From Paraburkholderia caffeinilytica (GTDB taxonomy: Bacteria; Pseudomonadota; Gammaproteobacteria; Burkholderiales; Burkholderiaceae): a DNA stretch of 64,000 nucleotides. Positions 1-9,102 of this stretch are shown in pieces (position 1 is the stretch's first letter; every line of letters starts with the position of its first letter). The position numbers and the translations under genes were made by a program. Under the pieces are notes generated by a model, which saw only the letters and a list, made by a program, of their open reading frames with translations, was not told where the DNA came from and ran no database searches. The stretch is from positions 434,001 to 498,000 of the forward strand of contig NZ_CP031467.1 of the NCBI RefSeq assembly GCF_003368325.1, given 5' to 3'.

Positions 1-17
1 GCACATGAGGAGACGAA

Positions 18-1142
18 ATGAAAGCAAAGATAACCTTCGCAGCGACGATTGCCGTGCTTACTAGCGGGGCGCATGCCGAATCGTCAGTGATGCTGTACGG
101 CGTCATCGATTCTGGATTTCTGTATCAAACCACCTCGGCGTCTTCGTTCGCAGCGAAGGCACCCAATACAGGTTCCATCGTCCAGCTTAAGGATGGCGGC
201 ATCTACCAAAGCATTTGGGGCCTCAAGGGAAGTGAAGAAATCGGGAACGGCTATAGAGTGAACTTCAAGCTGCAGGGCGCGTTCAACAGCGGCAACGGAA
301 AATCTGGTTTGGGCGATACGGCAGGCGAAACCGCAATTTTCAACCAGCAGTCAACTGTGGGAATATCGGGCCCGTTTGGAACATTTGACGCTGGCAGGCA
401 ATTCACGCCAATGATCTATGCGATGGCGGAGACCGATGTTCGCTCCGCCCAATACTTCGGCAGCATCCTCACCGCGTGGCTCGGAATGAATCAGGCAGCA
501 GGGTGGCAAGGCGTGAGTACGAACGGCCCGCTCGGCGCACTATGGGACAGCAATGCGCTCGTATATCAATCGCCGAAGATCTATGGGGTCTCGCTCGCGC
601 TCGAGTACGCACCAGGTGGAATCCCGGGACAAATTCAAGGGCGCACGCGCGAGTCGGCCGTTTTGAAGTATGCGAACTACGGCCTCAATCTGTCCGCCAT
701 CTACTACAACGGGCACGACACGAATCCCTCACCCACAACTGTCCCGGCCGGAGTGAGCAACAACCGCTTTTACTACCTTGGCGCGATGTACACATTTCGC
801 AGTCTTTCTGTGGCCGGTTCGTACGGCGCTGGAAGGAACCCGGCCAACCCCGGTCGTGTGGATTATGAACTCGTCTCCGTCAGTGTGGGATACAGAGTCT
901 TCCCGACCTTGAAGTTAACTTCCGGGTATTACCACCTGAAGGACAGGAACGATGGAGCTAACCGCTCAACTGAGCTTGCGATGGGTGCCGAATACAGCTT
1001 GTCCAAAGCCACCTTAGGCTATGTTCAGGTCGGTTATGTACGCAACAAGGGAACGATGAACCAGACGATTACCTACGGCGCGCCAGTCGCTCCAGGCGTC
1101 TCGACTACCGCGGCAATGATCGGCGTGCGCCACAACTTCTAA
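18..1142 (+). CDS. Outer-membrane porin, Gram-negative (Burkholderia OmpC-like) type
   Basis: A 374-residue trimeric-porin-type protein for passive diffusion of small hydrophilic solutes across the outer membrane. The first 20 residues form a signal peptide ending in an Ala-X-Ala-type site (SGAHA/ESS). The mature protein opens with SSVMLYGVIDSGF, the usual start of Burkholderiales porins, carries the expected GLKGSEEIGNGYRV and GPFGTFDAGRQF strands, and ends in Phe after GVRHN, the C-terminal aromatic used as the outer-membrane assembly signal. The start is fixed by GAGGAGA seven bases upstream. A BON-domain gene follows 29 bp downstream on the same strand. Substrate specificity cannot be read from the sequence. 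The porin family is certain; pairing with a neighbouring uptake pathway is only suggested by the accessory context. Confidence 0.93.
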   Translation: MKAKITFAATIAVLTSGAHAESSVMLYGVIDSGFLYQTTSASSFAAKAPNTGSIVQLKDGGIYQSIWGLKGSEEIGNGYRVNFKLQGAFNSGNGKSGLGDTAGETAIFNQQSTVGISGPFGTFDAGRQFTPMIYAMAETDVRSAQYFGSILTAWLGMNQAAGWQGVSTNGPLGALWDSNALVYQSPKIYGVSLALEYAPGGIPGQIQGRTRESAVLKYANYGLNLSAIYYNGHDTNPSPTTVPAGVSNNRFYYLGAMYTFRSLSVAGSYGAGRNPANPGRVDYELVSVSVGYRVFPTLKLTSGYYHLKDRNDGANRSTELAMGAEYSLSKATLGYVQVGYVRNKGTMNQTITYGAPVAPGVSTTAAMIGVRHNF

Positions 1143-1171
1143 TTCGAGACTACCAGCAATTGGAGAATTCA

Positions 1172-1540
1172 ATGAATGCTGCTTATGTACTTAAACTGGT
1201 GGTCGGTGCACTAGCCGTTATTGCAAGCGTAAATGGGTGGTCTCAAACCAGCGAGCCTGGCAATCCCAGCAGATCAACCGGAATCGGACCAAACACGGTG
1301 CGAGGAACGGCTTCAGCGGCTAATCGCGCTCTACGCAAGCAGCTATACGCCGCCTTGGCAAAGCGCAGCGAGATTGACGCCGGGAGCATCAGCATTACCG
1401 CAAAAGATGGCATCGTGACAGTGAACGGCACGGTGCCCGATGCCGAGCAGTTGGACGAGGTGACGTCGATCGTGAAAAGCGTGCAGGGTGTCGTGTCAGT
1501 GGTCAACAGGCTAACCATCCAGAGACCATTGAGCCAATAA
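1172..1540 (+). CDS. Secreted BON-domain protein
   Basis: A 122-residue protein with an N-terminal signal-like segment (hydrophobic stretch VLKLVVGALAVIASVNG) and one BON domain in the C-terminal half. In that half, LRKQLYAALAKR leads into the typical pattern ITAKDGIVTVNGTVPDAEQL and VKSVQGVVSVVNRL. BON domains of the OsmY/Kon type sit in the periplasm and are thought to bind membranes or phospholipids. I use the ATG at 1172 because GGAG lies at 1162-1165; an upstream TTG at 1160 has no such site. Its last 30 bp overlap the 3' end of the convergent TetR-type gene. Exact function is unknown. Confidence 0.8.
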   Translation: MNAAYVLKLVVGALAVIASVNGWSQTSEPGNPSRSTGIGPNTVRGTASAANRALRKQLYAALAKRSEIDAGSISITAKDGIVTVNGTVPDAEQLDEVTSIVKSVQGVVSVVNRLTIQRPLSQ

Positions 1541-2143
1541 CCGTCCGCCAGCCCCGAAGAAGAACGCGAGCCATTTTTCGATCACTTCATTGTCCGCAAT
1601 CAGCGGATCGCAAACGCGGAAGGACTGCATGCCGTCGCACAGGCTCAGCAAGCCTAGCGCAAGGACCTCTGCCTGCAGAGGCGGCGCTATACCAACGCGC
1701 TCAAAAAAAACGAGAATATGTGCGCCGACGTAGCTGAGCTTTTCGCGGCGAAAATCGTTAATACATTGACGAAGCACCGCGTCGCATCGCGCGAGCAACC
1801 GCGCTTCCACCCAGAGCGGAAAACACTCGTGATCACGAAGAAACCCGCTGTAGTATGCAATGGCGCTTGCCGTCATCTCCTCGCGAGTACCGGCATTCTC
1901 CATGATCGACTGAAGACCGGCGCGCGCGCGCTCGTGGTCACGTCGCAGCACCTCGATCAGCAGTTCGGACTTGCCGCGAAAGTTCGAGTAGAACGCGCCG
2001 CGCGTATAGCCGGCCGCATCGGCGATGTCCTCCACGCTCGTACAGGAAAATCCCTTTTTGATGAACATCTTGTGCGCGGCGCGAAGCAGTCGCTCCTGAG
2101 TCTGATGTCGGCGTTGCTCATGTGTGAGGTGCTTTCGTTTCAT
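1511..2143 (-). CDS. TetR/AcrR-family transcriptional regulator (efflux operon 3' end)
   Basis: A 210-residue one-component repressor-type protein. The N-terminal helix-turn-helix is clear: RLLRAAHKMFIKKGFSCTSV, then EDIADAAGYTRGAFYSNF, the TetR recognition-helix signature. The remaining ~140 residues are a ligand-binding/dimerisation domain with no recognised sub-family. The ATG at 2143 is chosen because the reading frame upstream adds a tail with no TetR homology. The gene lies 177 bp downstream of the RND permease on the same strand, so it may be the last gene of the efflux operon or have its own promoter in the gap. Its 3' end runs 30 bp into the convergent BON gene. Control of the efflux pump is inferred from position only. 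Confidence 0.88.
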   Translation of the reverse strand: MKRKHLTHEQRRHQTQERLLRAAHKMFIKKGFSCTSVEDIADAAGYTRGAFYSNFRGKSELLIEVLRRDHERARAGLQSIMENAGTREEMTASAIAYYSGFLRDHECFPLWVEARLLARCDAVLRQCINDFRREKLSYVGAHILVFFERVGIAPPLQAEVLALGLLSLCDGMQSFRVCDPLIADNEVIEKWLAFFFGAGGRLLAQWSLDG

Positions 2144-2320
2144 GGCAGTAAGATCAGGTTCGATAGCTCCACTCGGCGACCAGACGCGCGGCGCGTACCA
2201 GCGCATCCCTGCAATTCAGCCTCGTTCGTAGCAAAGTCATCCGCGACGGTGCAGCCCTGCTGTCCTCATCGCGGTTTCTGGATTGGTACGGCCTGCCTTT
2301 CTCAAGTGGCAGCCAAGACG

Positions 2321-5300
2321 CTATAGAACTACGCTCTCCGCTTGATCAGGCCCAGGTTCAGATGAGAGCATATCGGTCGGGTCGGGCTGCGACTGGTGAC
2401 GCGCCGCGAGCGTGAGGTAGACTGCCGGCAAGACGAATAGCGTGAAGACGGTGCCAATCGACAAACCGCTCGCAATCACTAGACCCATGTTGAACCGCGA
2501 TGCCGCGCCTGCTCCTGACGACATGATGAGCGGCACTACCCCGAGGACCATCGCAGCGGTAGTCATCAGGATCGGCCTGAGTCGAATTCCTGCAGCATGA
2601 ATAACGGCCTCAAGCTTCGACATGCCATCATTCTGCGCGGCATTCGCCACTTCGACGATCAGAATCCCGTGCTTGCTGATGAGCCCCATTAACGTCACGA
2701 GGCCGACCTCGGTGTAAATGTTCAGGGACGCCCCCCCAAGACCAAGGCTGATGAAAACGAGCGCTCCCGCGACAGACATGGGAATCGACACGAGAATGAC
2801 CAGCGGATCGCGAAAACTCTCAAACAAGGCAGCAAGACTGAGGTAAATGATGACGAGCGCGAGAACGAAGGTGCCGACGAAGCCACTTGATTCCTGCACA
2901 AGTTGACGCAAGGGCCCGGCATAGTCGATCGAGACATCGGGCGGCAAAGTGCGTGCAGCCAGAGCCTGTAGCGATTTAAGCGCGGCGTCCTGGGAGACAC
3001 CGAGCGCAGGCACCCCGGAAATCGTCGCAGAATTAACCTGCTGGAAATGGTTGATCGTTTCAGGCACGGTCTCGGTCCTTACTCGACCTATCGACGACAA
3101 CGGGACCGGCACGTTATTTACCGTCGCGATCTGGAAATTCATGATCTGGTCCAGCGTCAGTCGCGAGCGCTGCTGCACCTGTGCAATGACTTTGTACGAT
3201 CGCGAATCGAGACTGAAGTAGTTCGTATACCCGCCACCAAGCAAACCGCCCAAGGCTGTGCCCACTTGCGACATCGTCAGACCAATCTGTGAGGCCTTAT
3301 CGCGGTCAATATCGAATACTTTTTGCGGCTGGTCGATCTTCAGGTCGCTATCGATGAAAAGAAACATCCCGCTGGCGGTCGCCTCGTTGAGGAACTTCTG
3401 AGCCTCAACGTTCAGCTTGTCGAGTGGCTGCGTAGATTTCAACACGAACTGGATCGGCAAACCCTGCGAACCAGGCAATGCCGGTAGCTGGAACGCAACG
3501 ATCTTTTGCCCCGCCACCTTGTTGAACTGGTGCTGCAGGTCGCGTTGTATCTCAGTCGCGCTTCGATGGCGCTGCTCCCACGGTTTGAGTGTCACCCCGC
3601 CGATGGGCTGCGACTGGCTGTCGACCTGGAACGTCTGAGCTCCCTCGGGAACGCTTTCCATGATGTTGGCAACCTGCCGGCCATAAGCCTGCTTTTGCTG
3701 CAGTGTTGCGTTAGGGGCAGACGTGGGTTGCAGCACGACCACGCCCTGATCCTCCTCCGGCGCCAGTTCACTCTGGGCGCTGGTATAGAGGAAATAGATG
3801 CTGGCAATGACGATGCCCGTGAAAAGCAGCGTAACCGGAACCGTTTTCAAGCTACTGCGCAGCATTCGCTCGTAACCGCGTTGAACGGTATTGAACACGC
3901 GGTCGATGGCTTCAACTATCCCTGTCACCCAGCGGCCGCCCCGCTCGAGCGGCTGCAGGATTTGACCGCACATCATTGGCGATAAGGTCAAGGAGACAAC
4001 CGCGGACATCGTCACGGCACCGACGAGCGTGAACGCGAACTCTGTAAACAATGCACCGGTTAGTCCGCCCTGAAAGCCGATCGGCACATAAACTGCGATC
4101 AGAACAATTGTCATGGCGATAATCGGACTCGCCAGATCGCGTGCTGCCTTGATCGCGGCGTCGCGCGGTCGCATGCCCTCTTCGAGATGACGGCTAACGC
4201 TTTCGACAACGATGATGGCGTCGTCGACCACCAGGCCGATTGCCAGCACGAGCGCAAGCAAGGTAAGAAGATTAATAGAAAATCCGAACGCAAGCATCAT
4301 GCCGAAAGTGCCGACAAGCGACAACGGAATGGCAACGACCGGAATCAGCACCGAACGCGGCGACCCGAGAAACGCGAACACCACAAGTGTAACGATCAGC
4401 ACCGTTTCGACCAGTGACGCCTCCACTTCGTGAATGGAGCTGTCCACAAAGACGGTCGAATCATAGATGACAGCGCTGTGCAGCCCGGCGGGCAGTGCTC
4501 TTTGGATGTCGGGCAACACGGCCTTCACGCCCTTGATCACATCGAGCAGACTCGCCGACGGCGCCATCTGGATACCAAGATAAACACCCTTCTTGCCGTT
4601 GAAAGACACACCTGATTCATAGTCTTCAGAACCGAGCGTTACGTTCGCTACATCCTTAAGCCGAACGATGCCGCCTTTGACCTGTTTCACAACAAGATCC
4701 CGAAACTGCTGCGCCGAATGCAGATCGGTCGACGCCGTCAGGTTGAACTGCACCATCTGTCCTTTAGTGGTCCCCAACCCCGCAACCACGTTATTGGAGG
4801 CGAGCGCACTGGTGACATCTGTCGCCGTCAGGCCGTAAGCCGCGAGCTTCTGCGGGTCGAGCCACGCCCGCAGCGCGAAGTACTGCGGGCCCAGCAGTTC
4901 CGCCGTCTGCACGCCTTTAACCGCTTGCAGGCGAGGTTGCACATTCCGGACAAGATAGTCAGTGATCTGGTTCGGTGTGAGCTCATCGCTTGAAAAACCG
5001 ATGATCAACGCATCGAGCGACTGCCCGATAGCCACCGTAATGATGGGTTGCTGCACACCACTCGGCAACTGGTTGAGTACCGAGTTGATCTTGGCGTTGA
5101 TCTCGGTAACCGCTTTGTCGGCATCGAAATTCAACAACAGGTTCGCCGTAATCGTGCTGGTGCCCGAGATGCTCTTCGAGGTCAGGTAATCGATGCCGTT
5201 CGCCTGCGCGATCGCATTTTCAAGGGGAGTTGTGACAAAGCCAGCCACGGTTTGAGGGTCCGCGCCATAATACGTCGTCGTCACTGTCACCACAGCATTC

Positions 5301-5422
5301 TCGGTTTTGGGATATTCGAGAATGGGCAGCGAGTTGAAAGCCTTATAGCCGATAACGAGGATCATTAGGCTTACGACGCATGCCAGCACGGGCCGCCGGA
5401 TAAAAATGTCGGTAAATTTCAT
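2321..5422 (-). CDS. RND efflux permease, HAE1 family
   Basis: The 1033-residue inner-membrane proton/drug antiporter of a tripartite pump; the length is typical of AcrB/MexB relatives. It starts MKFTDIFIRRPVLACVVSLM, the usual RND N-terminus with TM1. The proton-relay helix is present as LAIGLVVDDAIIVVES with the paired Asp residues, and the second half repeats the fold (TM cluster around residues 850-1000). Large periplasmic loops follow TM1 and TM7. The C-terminal tail is short and polar. It is the third gene of the operon, 12 bp after the adaptor. The substrate is unknown; by sequence it is closer to multidrug HAE1 pumps than to metal pumps (inference from the TM4 motif). Confidence 0.95.
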   Translation of the reverse strand: MKFTDIFIRRPVLACVVSLMILVIGYKAFNSLPILEYPKTENAVVTVTTTYYGADPQTVAGFVTTPLENAIAQANGIDYLTSKSISGTSTITANLLLNFDADKAVTEINAKINSVLNQLPSGVQQPIITVAIGQSLDALIIGFSSDELTPNQITDYLVRNVQPRLQAVKGVQTAELLGPQYFALRAWLDPQKLAAYGLTATDVTSALASNNVVAGLGTTKGQMVQFNLTASTDLHSAQQFRDLVVKQVKGGIVRLKDVANVTLGSEDYESGVSFNGKKGVYLGIQMAPSASLLDVIKGVKAVLPDIQRALPAGLHSAVIYDSTVFVDSSIHEVEASLVETVLIVTLVVFAFLGSPRSVLIPVVAIPLSLVGTFGMMLAFGFSINLLTLLALVLAIGLVVDDAIIVVESVSRHLEEGMRPRDAAIKAARDLASPIIAMTIVLIAVYVPIGFQGGLTGALFTEFAFTLVGAVTMSAVVSLTLSPMMCGQILQPLERGGRWVTGIVEAIDRVFNTVQRGYERMLRSSLKTVPVTLLFTGIVIASIYFLYTSAQSELAPEEDQGVVVLQPTSAPNATLQQKQAYGRQVANIMESVPEGAQTFQVDSQSQPIGGVTLKPWEQRHRSATEIQRDLQHQFNKVAGQKIVAFQLPALPGSQGLPIQFVLKSTQPLDKLNVEAQKFLNEATASGMFLFIDSDLKIDQPQKVFDIDRDKASQIGLTMSQVGTALGGLLGGGYTNYFSLDSRSYKVIAQVQQRSRLTLDQIMNFQIATVNNVPVPLSSIGRVRTETVPETINHFQQVNSATISGVPALGVSQDAALKSLQALAARTLPPDVSIDYAGPLRQLVQESSGFVGTFVLALVIIYLSLAALFESFRDPLVILVSIPMSVAGALVFISLGLGGASLNIYTEVGLVTLMGLISKHGILIVEVANAAQNDGMSKLEAVIHAAGIRLRPILMTTAAMVLGVVPLIMSSGAGAASRFNMGLVIASGLSIGTVFTLFVLPAVYLTLAARHQSQPDPTDMLSSEPGPDQAESVVL

Positions 5423-5434
5423 CGAACGTCCTGT

Positions 5435-6628
5435 TTAGTGATCTTGCGGGACAGGTGCCGCGTCATCCGGTAGCTTCACGCTGTTGTCGACCTGCACAAG
5501 TGCGTCGTTATGGAGCTTGAGTTGCCCGGCCGTCACGACCTCATCTCCCGGCTGTAGTCCCTTCAGGATGCTGACCTGATCGCCGCGCGTTTCGCCAGTC
5601 GTCACGAACTGCTGGCGAACACGTGCCTGCGGATGGCCTTGTGCGTCCTTGCCACTCTGAACCACGTAAACGAGGCTACCGTACGGGTTGTACGCCACTG
5701 CCGTTTGAGGAACTGTCACGAGTGAGCGCGACACGCCACTTGCCACGTTTGCGGTGGCGAACATGCCCGGCAGCAGCGCGCCGTCACGATTTTCAAACGA
5801 GGCGCGTATCTGCAGCATGCGGCTCGACGTGTCGACTTTCGAATTGATCGATGTCACCTTGCCGATGAAAGTCTTGTCTGGATACGCATCCACCGCCAAC
5901 GATACTGCCTGCCCGACTGCGATCTGGCCGACCGCCTGCTGCGGCAGATAGAAATCGAGGAACATGGGGTCGAGCGCCTGCAAGGTGACGACCGTTGTGC
6001 CAGCCGGCAGGTACTGGCCCACATCGACCTGTCGCACGCCAAGGCGTCCTGCGAAGGGTGCAACAAGTGTCTTCTCGCGCATCAGCGCCTGTTGAGCGGC
6101 CACTTGAGCACGCGCGACCTTCAGGTTGCTGGCATCGGTATCAACGGTTGACTGTGCCACGCCTTGCACCGCAAGCTGCTGCAGGTCGCGCTTATACGTT
6201 ATCTCGCTCAGGTCGGCGTTGGACTTCAACTGCTCGAGCTTCGCAAGATCGTCGTTGGGGCGCAGGCGCAACAACACCGTTCCCGCCGCCACATCGCGGC
6301 CGGAGTCGAAGTGGATGTCATCAATGACGCCACCCGTCTCCACCGACAAATCCGCGCCCTTCGATGCACGCAACGATCCTACCGCGGCGAGCGTAGGCTG
6401 CCACGGCTGCGCGACTGCGGACGTCGTTGACACGGTCGCCTGCTGCGACTGGATGCCCGCGGTTACCTTTTTCAGCAGGTTGCCCTTGAATACGTGAAAG
6501 CCGATCAGCGCGGCGGCGAGCAGACCGACGACGAGCAGCATCACAAAGAGGCGCAGAAAGGTTCTGGGGGGCCGTTGGCGTCCCGAAGCGGGATCGGTGG
6601 TGACGGCACGCGAGGAAAGGCTGGTCAT
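5435..6628 (-). CDS. RND efflux periplasmic adaptor (membrane fusion protein)
   Basis: A 397-residue adaptor linking the RND permease to the outer-membrane channel. One N-terminal membrane anchor (FVMLLVVGLLAAALIGFHVF) is followed by the lipoyl half-motif VGSLRASKGADLSVETGGVI, a helical hairpin (roughly residues 125-180), the second lipoyl half (KTLVAPFAGRLGVRQVDVGQ) and the beta-barrel (LDPMFLDFYLP). The C-terminal membrane-proximal domain ends near LKPGDEVVTAGQLKL-like sequence. The anchor is an uncleaved helix, not a lipobox. It overlaps the outer-membrane gene by 4 bp (ATGA type) and precedes the permease by 12 bp, so the three are translated together. Confidence 0.94.
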   Translation of the reverse strand: MTSLSSRAVTTDPASGRQRPPRTFLRLFVMLLVVGLLAAALIGFHVFKGNLLKKVTAGIQSQQATVSTTSAVAQPWQPTLAAVGSLRASKGADLSVETGGVIDDIHFDSGRDVAAGTVLLRLRPNDDLAKLEQLKSNADLSEITYKRDLQQLAVQGVAQSTVDTDASNLKVARAQVAAQQALMREKTLVAPFAGRLGVRQVDVGQYLPAGTTVVTLQALDPMFLDFYLPQQAVGQIAVGQAVSLAVDAYPDKTFIGKVTSINSKVDTSSRMLQIRASFENRDGALLPGMFATANVASGVSRSLVTVPQTAVAYNPYGSLVYVVQSGKDAQGHPQARVRQQFVTTGETRGDQVSILKGLQPGDEVVTAGQLKLHNDALVQVDNSVKLPDDAAPVPQDH

Positions 6629-8166
6629 GGGTTAGACACTCCGCAACATTGCACAACTTTTGGATCGACATCGCTTCGATGCCACCAACCACCGCCCAGC
6701 GCCTGGAACAGCGCAACGGTGTCCGTGTATCGAATAGCCTGAGAGGAAATCAGTTTCAGCCGTGCGCTCGTGTCGGCCTCTTCTGCTGAAAGCACGTCGA
6801 GATATGTACCGCCGCCTGCGCTGTATTGCCCTTGCGCCACTTTCAGGCTCGCGGCCGCAGTCTTCTGTGTGGCGAGATTGGCAGCAAGCGTTTCGGCATC
6901 GCGATTGATTGCGACAAGCGCATTGGCTACATCCTGGAACGCCGAGTTGACCGTGCTGCTGTATTGGGCGGCAGCGACGTCGACGGCAGCTTCGGCAGCC
7001 CGCTTTCTTGCTTTCAAGTTACCGCCCGCGAAGACGGGTTGGGCGATGCTTCCCGCAATACTCCACACGATGCCTGCGGGATTGAACAGGTTCGACAGGC
7101 TGCTGCCGTCACGCCCATAACTTCCGGTCAACGATATCTGCGGCAGCATGTTGGCGAGCGCGACGCCCACGTTCGCGGTCGCCGAATGCAGCAAGGCAGC
7201 GTATGCCTGAACATCGGGTCTTTGCGCGACAAGACTGGATGGCAAGGAGACGGGAAGCTCATCCGGCAACGTCAGGCTCGCGAGATCGAGAGAGGGTCCT
7301 TTATATTCGCTCGGCAGTCCGCCCAGGTAGACTGCCAGTTGGTTGCGTTGTTGTTCAAGCTGCTTGTGCAAACCCGGCAACGTAGCTGTCTGTGCATCGA
7401 GCAGCGATTGCTGCTGCAGTACGTCCACCTGGCTTACGCCGCCTAACGCGAAGCGACGGCGCGTCACATCGAGGGCAGCGGTGTAGGCGCGGACTATGTC
7501 TTGCGTGGTGTCTATTTGAGCCTGCAGCGAAGCCTCACTGATCGCCGCGTTGACGACGTTGGCGACCAGCGTCAACTCGGTTGCCTCGAGTTCGAAGCGC
7601 TGGTACTCGGCTTGAGCGTTGAGCTGCTCGACTTGGCGGCGAACACCGCCAAACGCATCAAGGGTATACGACACGCTGAGTGATCCGCTGACCACGTTAT
7701 AAGCCGATGGCACGGGATTTATAAGTGCGTTTCGCTCCCTTTCGCCCGACGCGCTCGCGCTGATTTGCGGAAAGAAACTCCCCTGCTCTGCACGAGTGTT
7801 CTCGCGCGCTTGGCGCAGGCTCGCCTGCGCAGCGGCAAGCGTTGGATTCGCCTTGAGCGCGCGATCGACGAGTTCGTTGATCTGGGCGGACTGGAACAAT
7901 CCCCACCAATCCCCCTGGATGTCACGGCCGGTGACAAACGACTGCGATACCCCCCCTAGCGTGTCGGCAGGTAGCGTTCTGGCCGGTACAGGTTTGTCGG
8001 TGAAGCCTGGCGTCTCGGGCGCGGCCGGCGTGACGAAATTCGGCCCGACTGCGCAACCCGCGAGCAGTAGCGACCATAGCGTGCAAGAAGCAAGCGCGGC
8101 TGGCGCAGTGGCTCTGAATGTCCGGAACCTGTGATTGAAATGAAAGGTCTGGTAAAACTTCGACAT
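6625..8166 (-). CDS. Outer-membrane efflux lipoprotein, NodT/OprM family
   Basis: The 513-residue TolC-like channel of the pump. A lipobox (SLLLAGC, lipid-modified Cys near residue 38) follows a long N-region, then the family opening VGPNFVTPAAP. Two OEP repeats follow, each with the coiled-coil pattern (LVDRALKANPTLAAAQASLR and later RPDVQAYAALLHSATANVG, then QLSLTGSYG-like beta strands). It is the promoter-proximal gene, an order common in Burkholderia pumps. AGGAA lies about nine bases before the ATG. The 83-bp gap to the divergent TetR gene contains ATACT-N5-GTAC repeats that are candidate operators. Confidence 0.93.
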   Translation of the reverse strand: MSKFYQTFHFNHRFRTFRATAPAALASCTLWSLLLAGCAVGPNFVTPAAPETPGFTDKPVPARTLPADTLGGVSQSFVTGRDIQGDWWGLFQSAQINELVDRALKANPTLAAAQASLRQARENTRAEQGSFFPQISASASGERERNALINPVPSAYNVVSGSLSVSYTLDAFGGVRRQVEQLNAQAEYQRFELEATELTLVANVVNAAISEASLQAQIDTTQDIVRAYTAALDVTRRRFALGGVSQVDVLQQQSLLDAQTATLPGLHKQLEQQRNQLAVYLGGLPSEYKGPSLDLASLTLPDELPVSLPSSLVAQRPDVQAYAALLHSATANVGVALANMLPQISLTGSYGRDGSSLSNLFNPAGIVWSIAGSIAQPVFAGGNLKARKRAAEAAVDVAAAQYSSTVNSAFQDVANALVAINRDAETLAANLATQKTAAASLKVAQGQYSAGGGTYLDVLSAEEADTSARLKLISSQAIRYTDTVALFQALGGGWWHRSDVDPKVVQCCGVSNP

Positions 8167-8180
8167 AGGCGTTAGTTCCT

Positions 8181-8228
8181 ATACTAATCGGTACACTATA
8201 TCACTTACCATACTCGCTAGTACAGTAT
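8181..8228. promoter_or_regulatory. Candidate TetR operators between efflux operon and its regulator
   Basis: Two 14-bp direct repeats of the form ATACT-N5-GTAC lie at 8181-8194 and 8210-8223, 29 bp apart. The second extends to ATACT-N9-AGTAT (8210-8228), an inverted repeat of the size TetR dimers bind. They fill most of the 83-bp gap between the divergent outer-membrane channel and TetR genes. I see no consensus -10/-35 pair that settles either promoter. Operator function is an inference from symmetry and position. Confidence 0.5.
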
Positions 8229-8249
8229 GTTAGAAAGGGAAAACCTCGC

Positions 8250-8891
8250 ATGCCAAACCCTCCATTGGTCAACCGCACTGGTCGCCCGAAAGACCCGGCC
8301 AAACGCGCCGCGATCCTGGACGCTGCGACCGGTCTGTTCGCCATGCAGCCCTATGACACGGTCACGATGGAAGACGTAGCGGCGAAGGCCGGCGTGTCGA
8401 AGATGACCGTCTATAGTCATTTCTCGGACAAGGACGCGCTGTTTGAGAACGTCGTAAGCGGCGTGTCTGATCAGATCATGAAAGGGCTTTCAGGGGCTGA
8501 CTGCGATCAGTTGCCGTTGCGTGAAAGGCTGAGCCGTATTGGCGTGGCATTTCTGACTGTCGTCATCGACATCAACGTTGCGGGATTGGTGCACCTGCTG
8601 CCCGCTGCATCGCGGGGAAATCGGGCGCTTGTCACGCGCTTCTTCAACGCCGGCCCGGCGAGGACGACAGCGGCGCTGTCGGAGATAATCAGTTCCGCAG
8701 CGGCGCGAAAGGAGTTGATAGTCGATTCGCCAACGCTGGCGGCGGAAGATCTGATGAGCTTATGGGAAGGCGGATTGCCGGCGCGCATCGTGTTCGGGCT
8801 GGTGGAGCCCTCGACGCCAGAAGAGATAGAGCGACGCGCCCGGCGGGGTACGGATGTTTTTATGCGTGCGTACGCAAACCCACGTAAGTGA
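8250..8891 (+). CDS. TetR-family regulator divergent from the RND operon
   Basis: A 213-residue TetR-type regulator. After a basic leader (RTGRPKDPAKRAAILDAATG) comes the HTH core TVTMEDVAAKAGVSKMTVYS HF, a textbook TetR recognition helix. The C-terminal region resembles the AefR-like/TetR_C ligand domain (helices to residue ~205), with a late segment ERRARRGTDVFMRAYA. The start ATG at 8250 has AGAAAGGGA upstream. Divergent placement beside a tripartite pump is the classic layout of a local repressor, so it is the more likely controller of the pump than the TetR gene at the operon's far end. Confidence 0.9.
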   Translation: MPNPPLVNRTGRPKDPAKRAAILDAATGLFAMQPYDTVTMEDVAAKAGVSKMTVYSHFSDKDALFENVVSGVSDQIMKGLSGADCDQLPLRERLSRIGVAFLTVVIDINVAGLVHLLPAASRGNRALVTRFFNAGPARTTAALSEIISSAAARKELIVDSPTLAAEDLMSLWEGGLPARIVFGLVEPSTPEEIERRARRGTDVFMRAYANPRK

Positions 8892-8901
8892 AGTCAGTCC
8901 T

Positions 8902-8928
8902 GGCTGGCGTGAGCATCCTCCGCCAGCC
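8902..8928 (+). terminator. Hairpin after TetR gene
   Basis: GGCTGGCG and CGCCAGCC form a perfect 8-bp stem starting 11 bp after the TetR stop. No T-run follows, so it may be a weak or factor-assisted terminator. The rest of 8892-9102 shows no gene. Confidence 0.35.
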
Positions 8929-9102
8929 GACTGCCCCCATCAACGTCTGCAACCCGCGCCGAACTAATGCCGCAAACATTTCGCGCGAGTGGACCGCCGC
9001 AAACAGCCGCTTTTCACCAAGATTCGAGAACAGGCAAGACTCGGCGCATTTCGGCGTCGTTGGCCGTGCTTACCCGTTAAACGAAATGCAGCTAAGGAAT
9101 CC

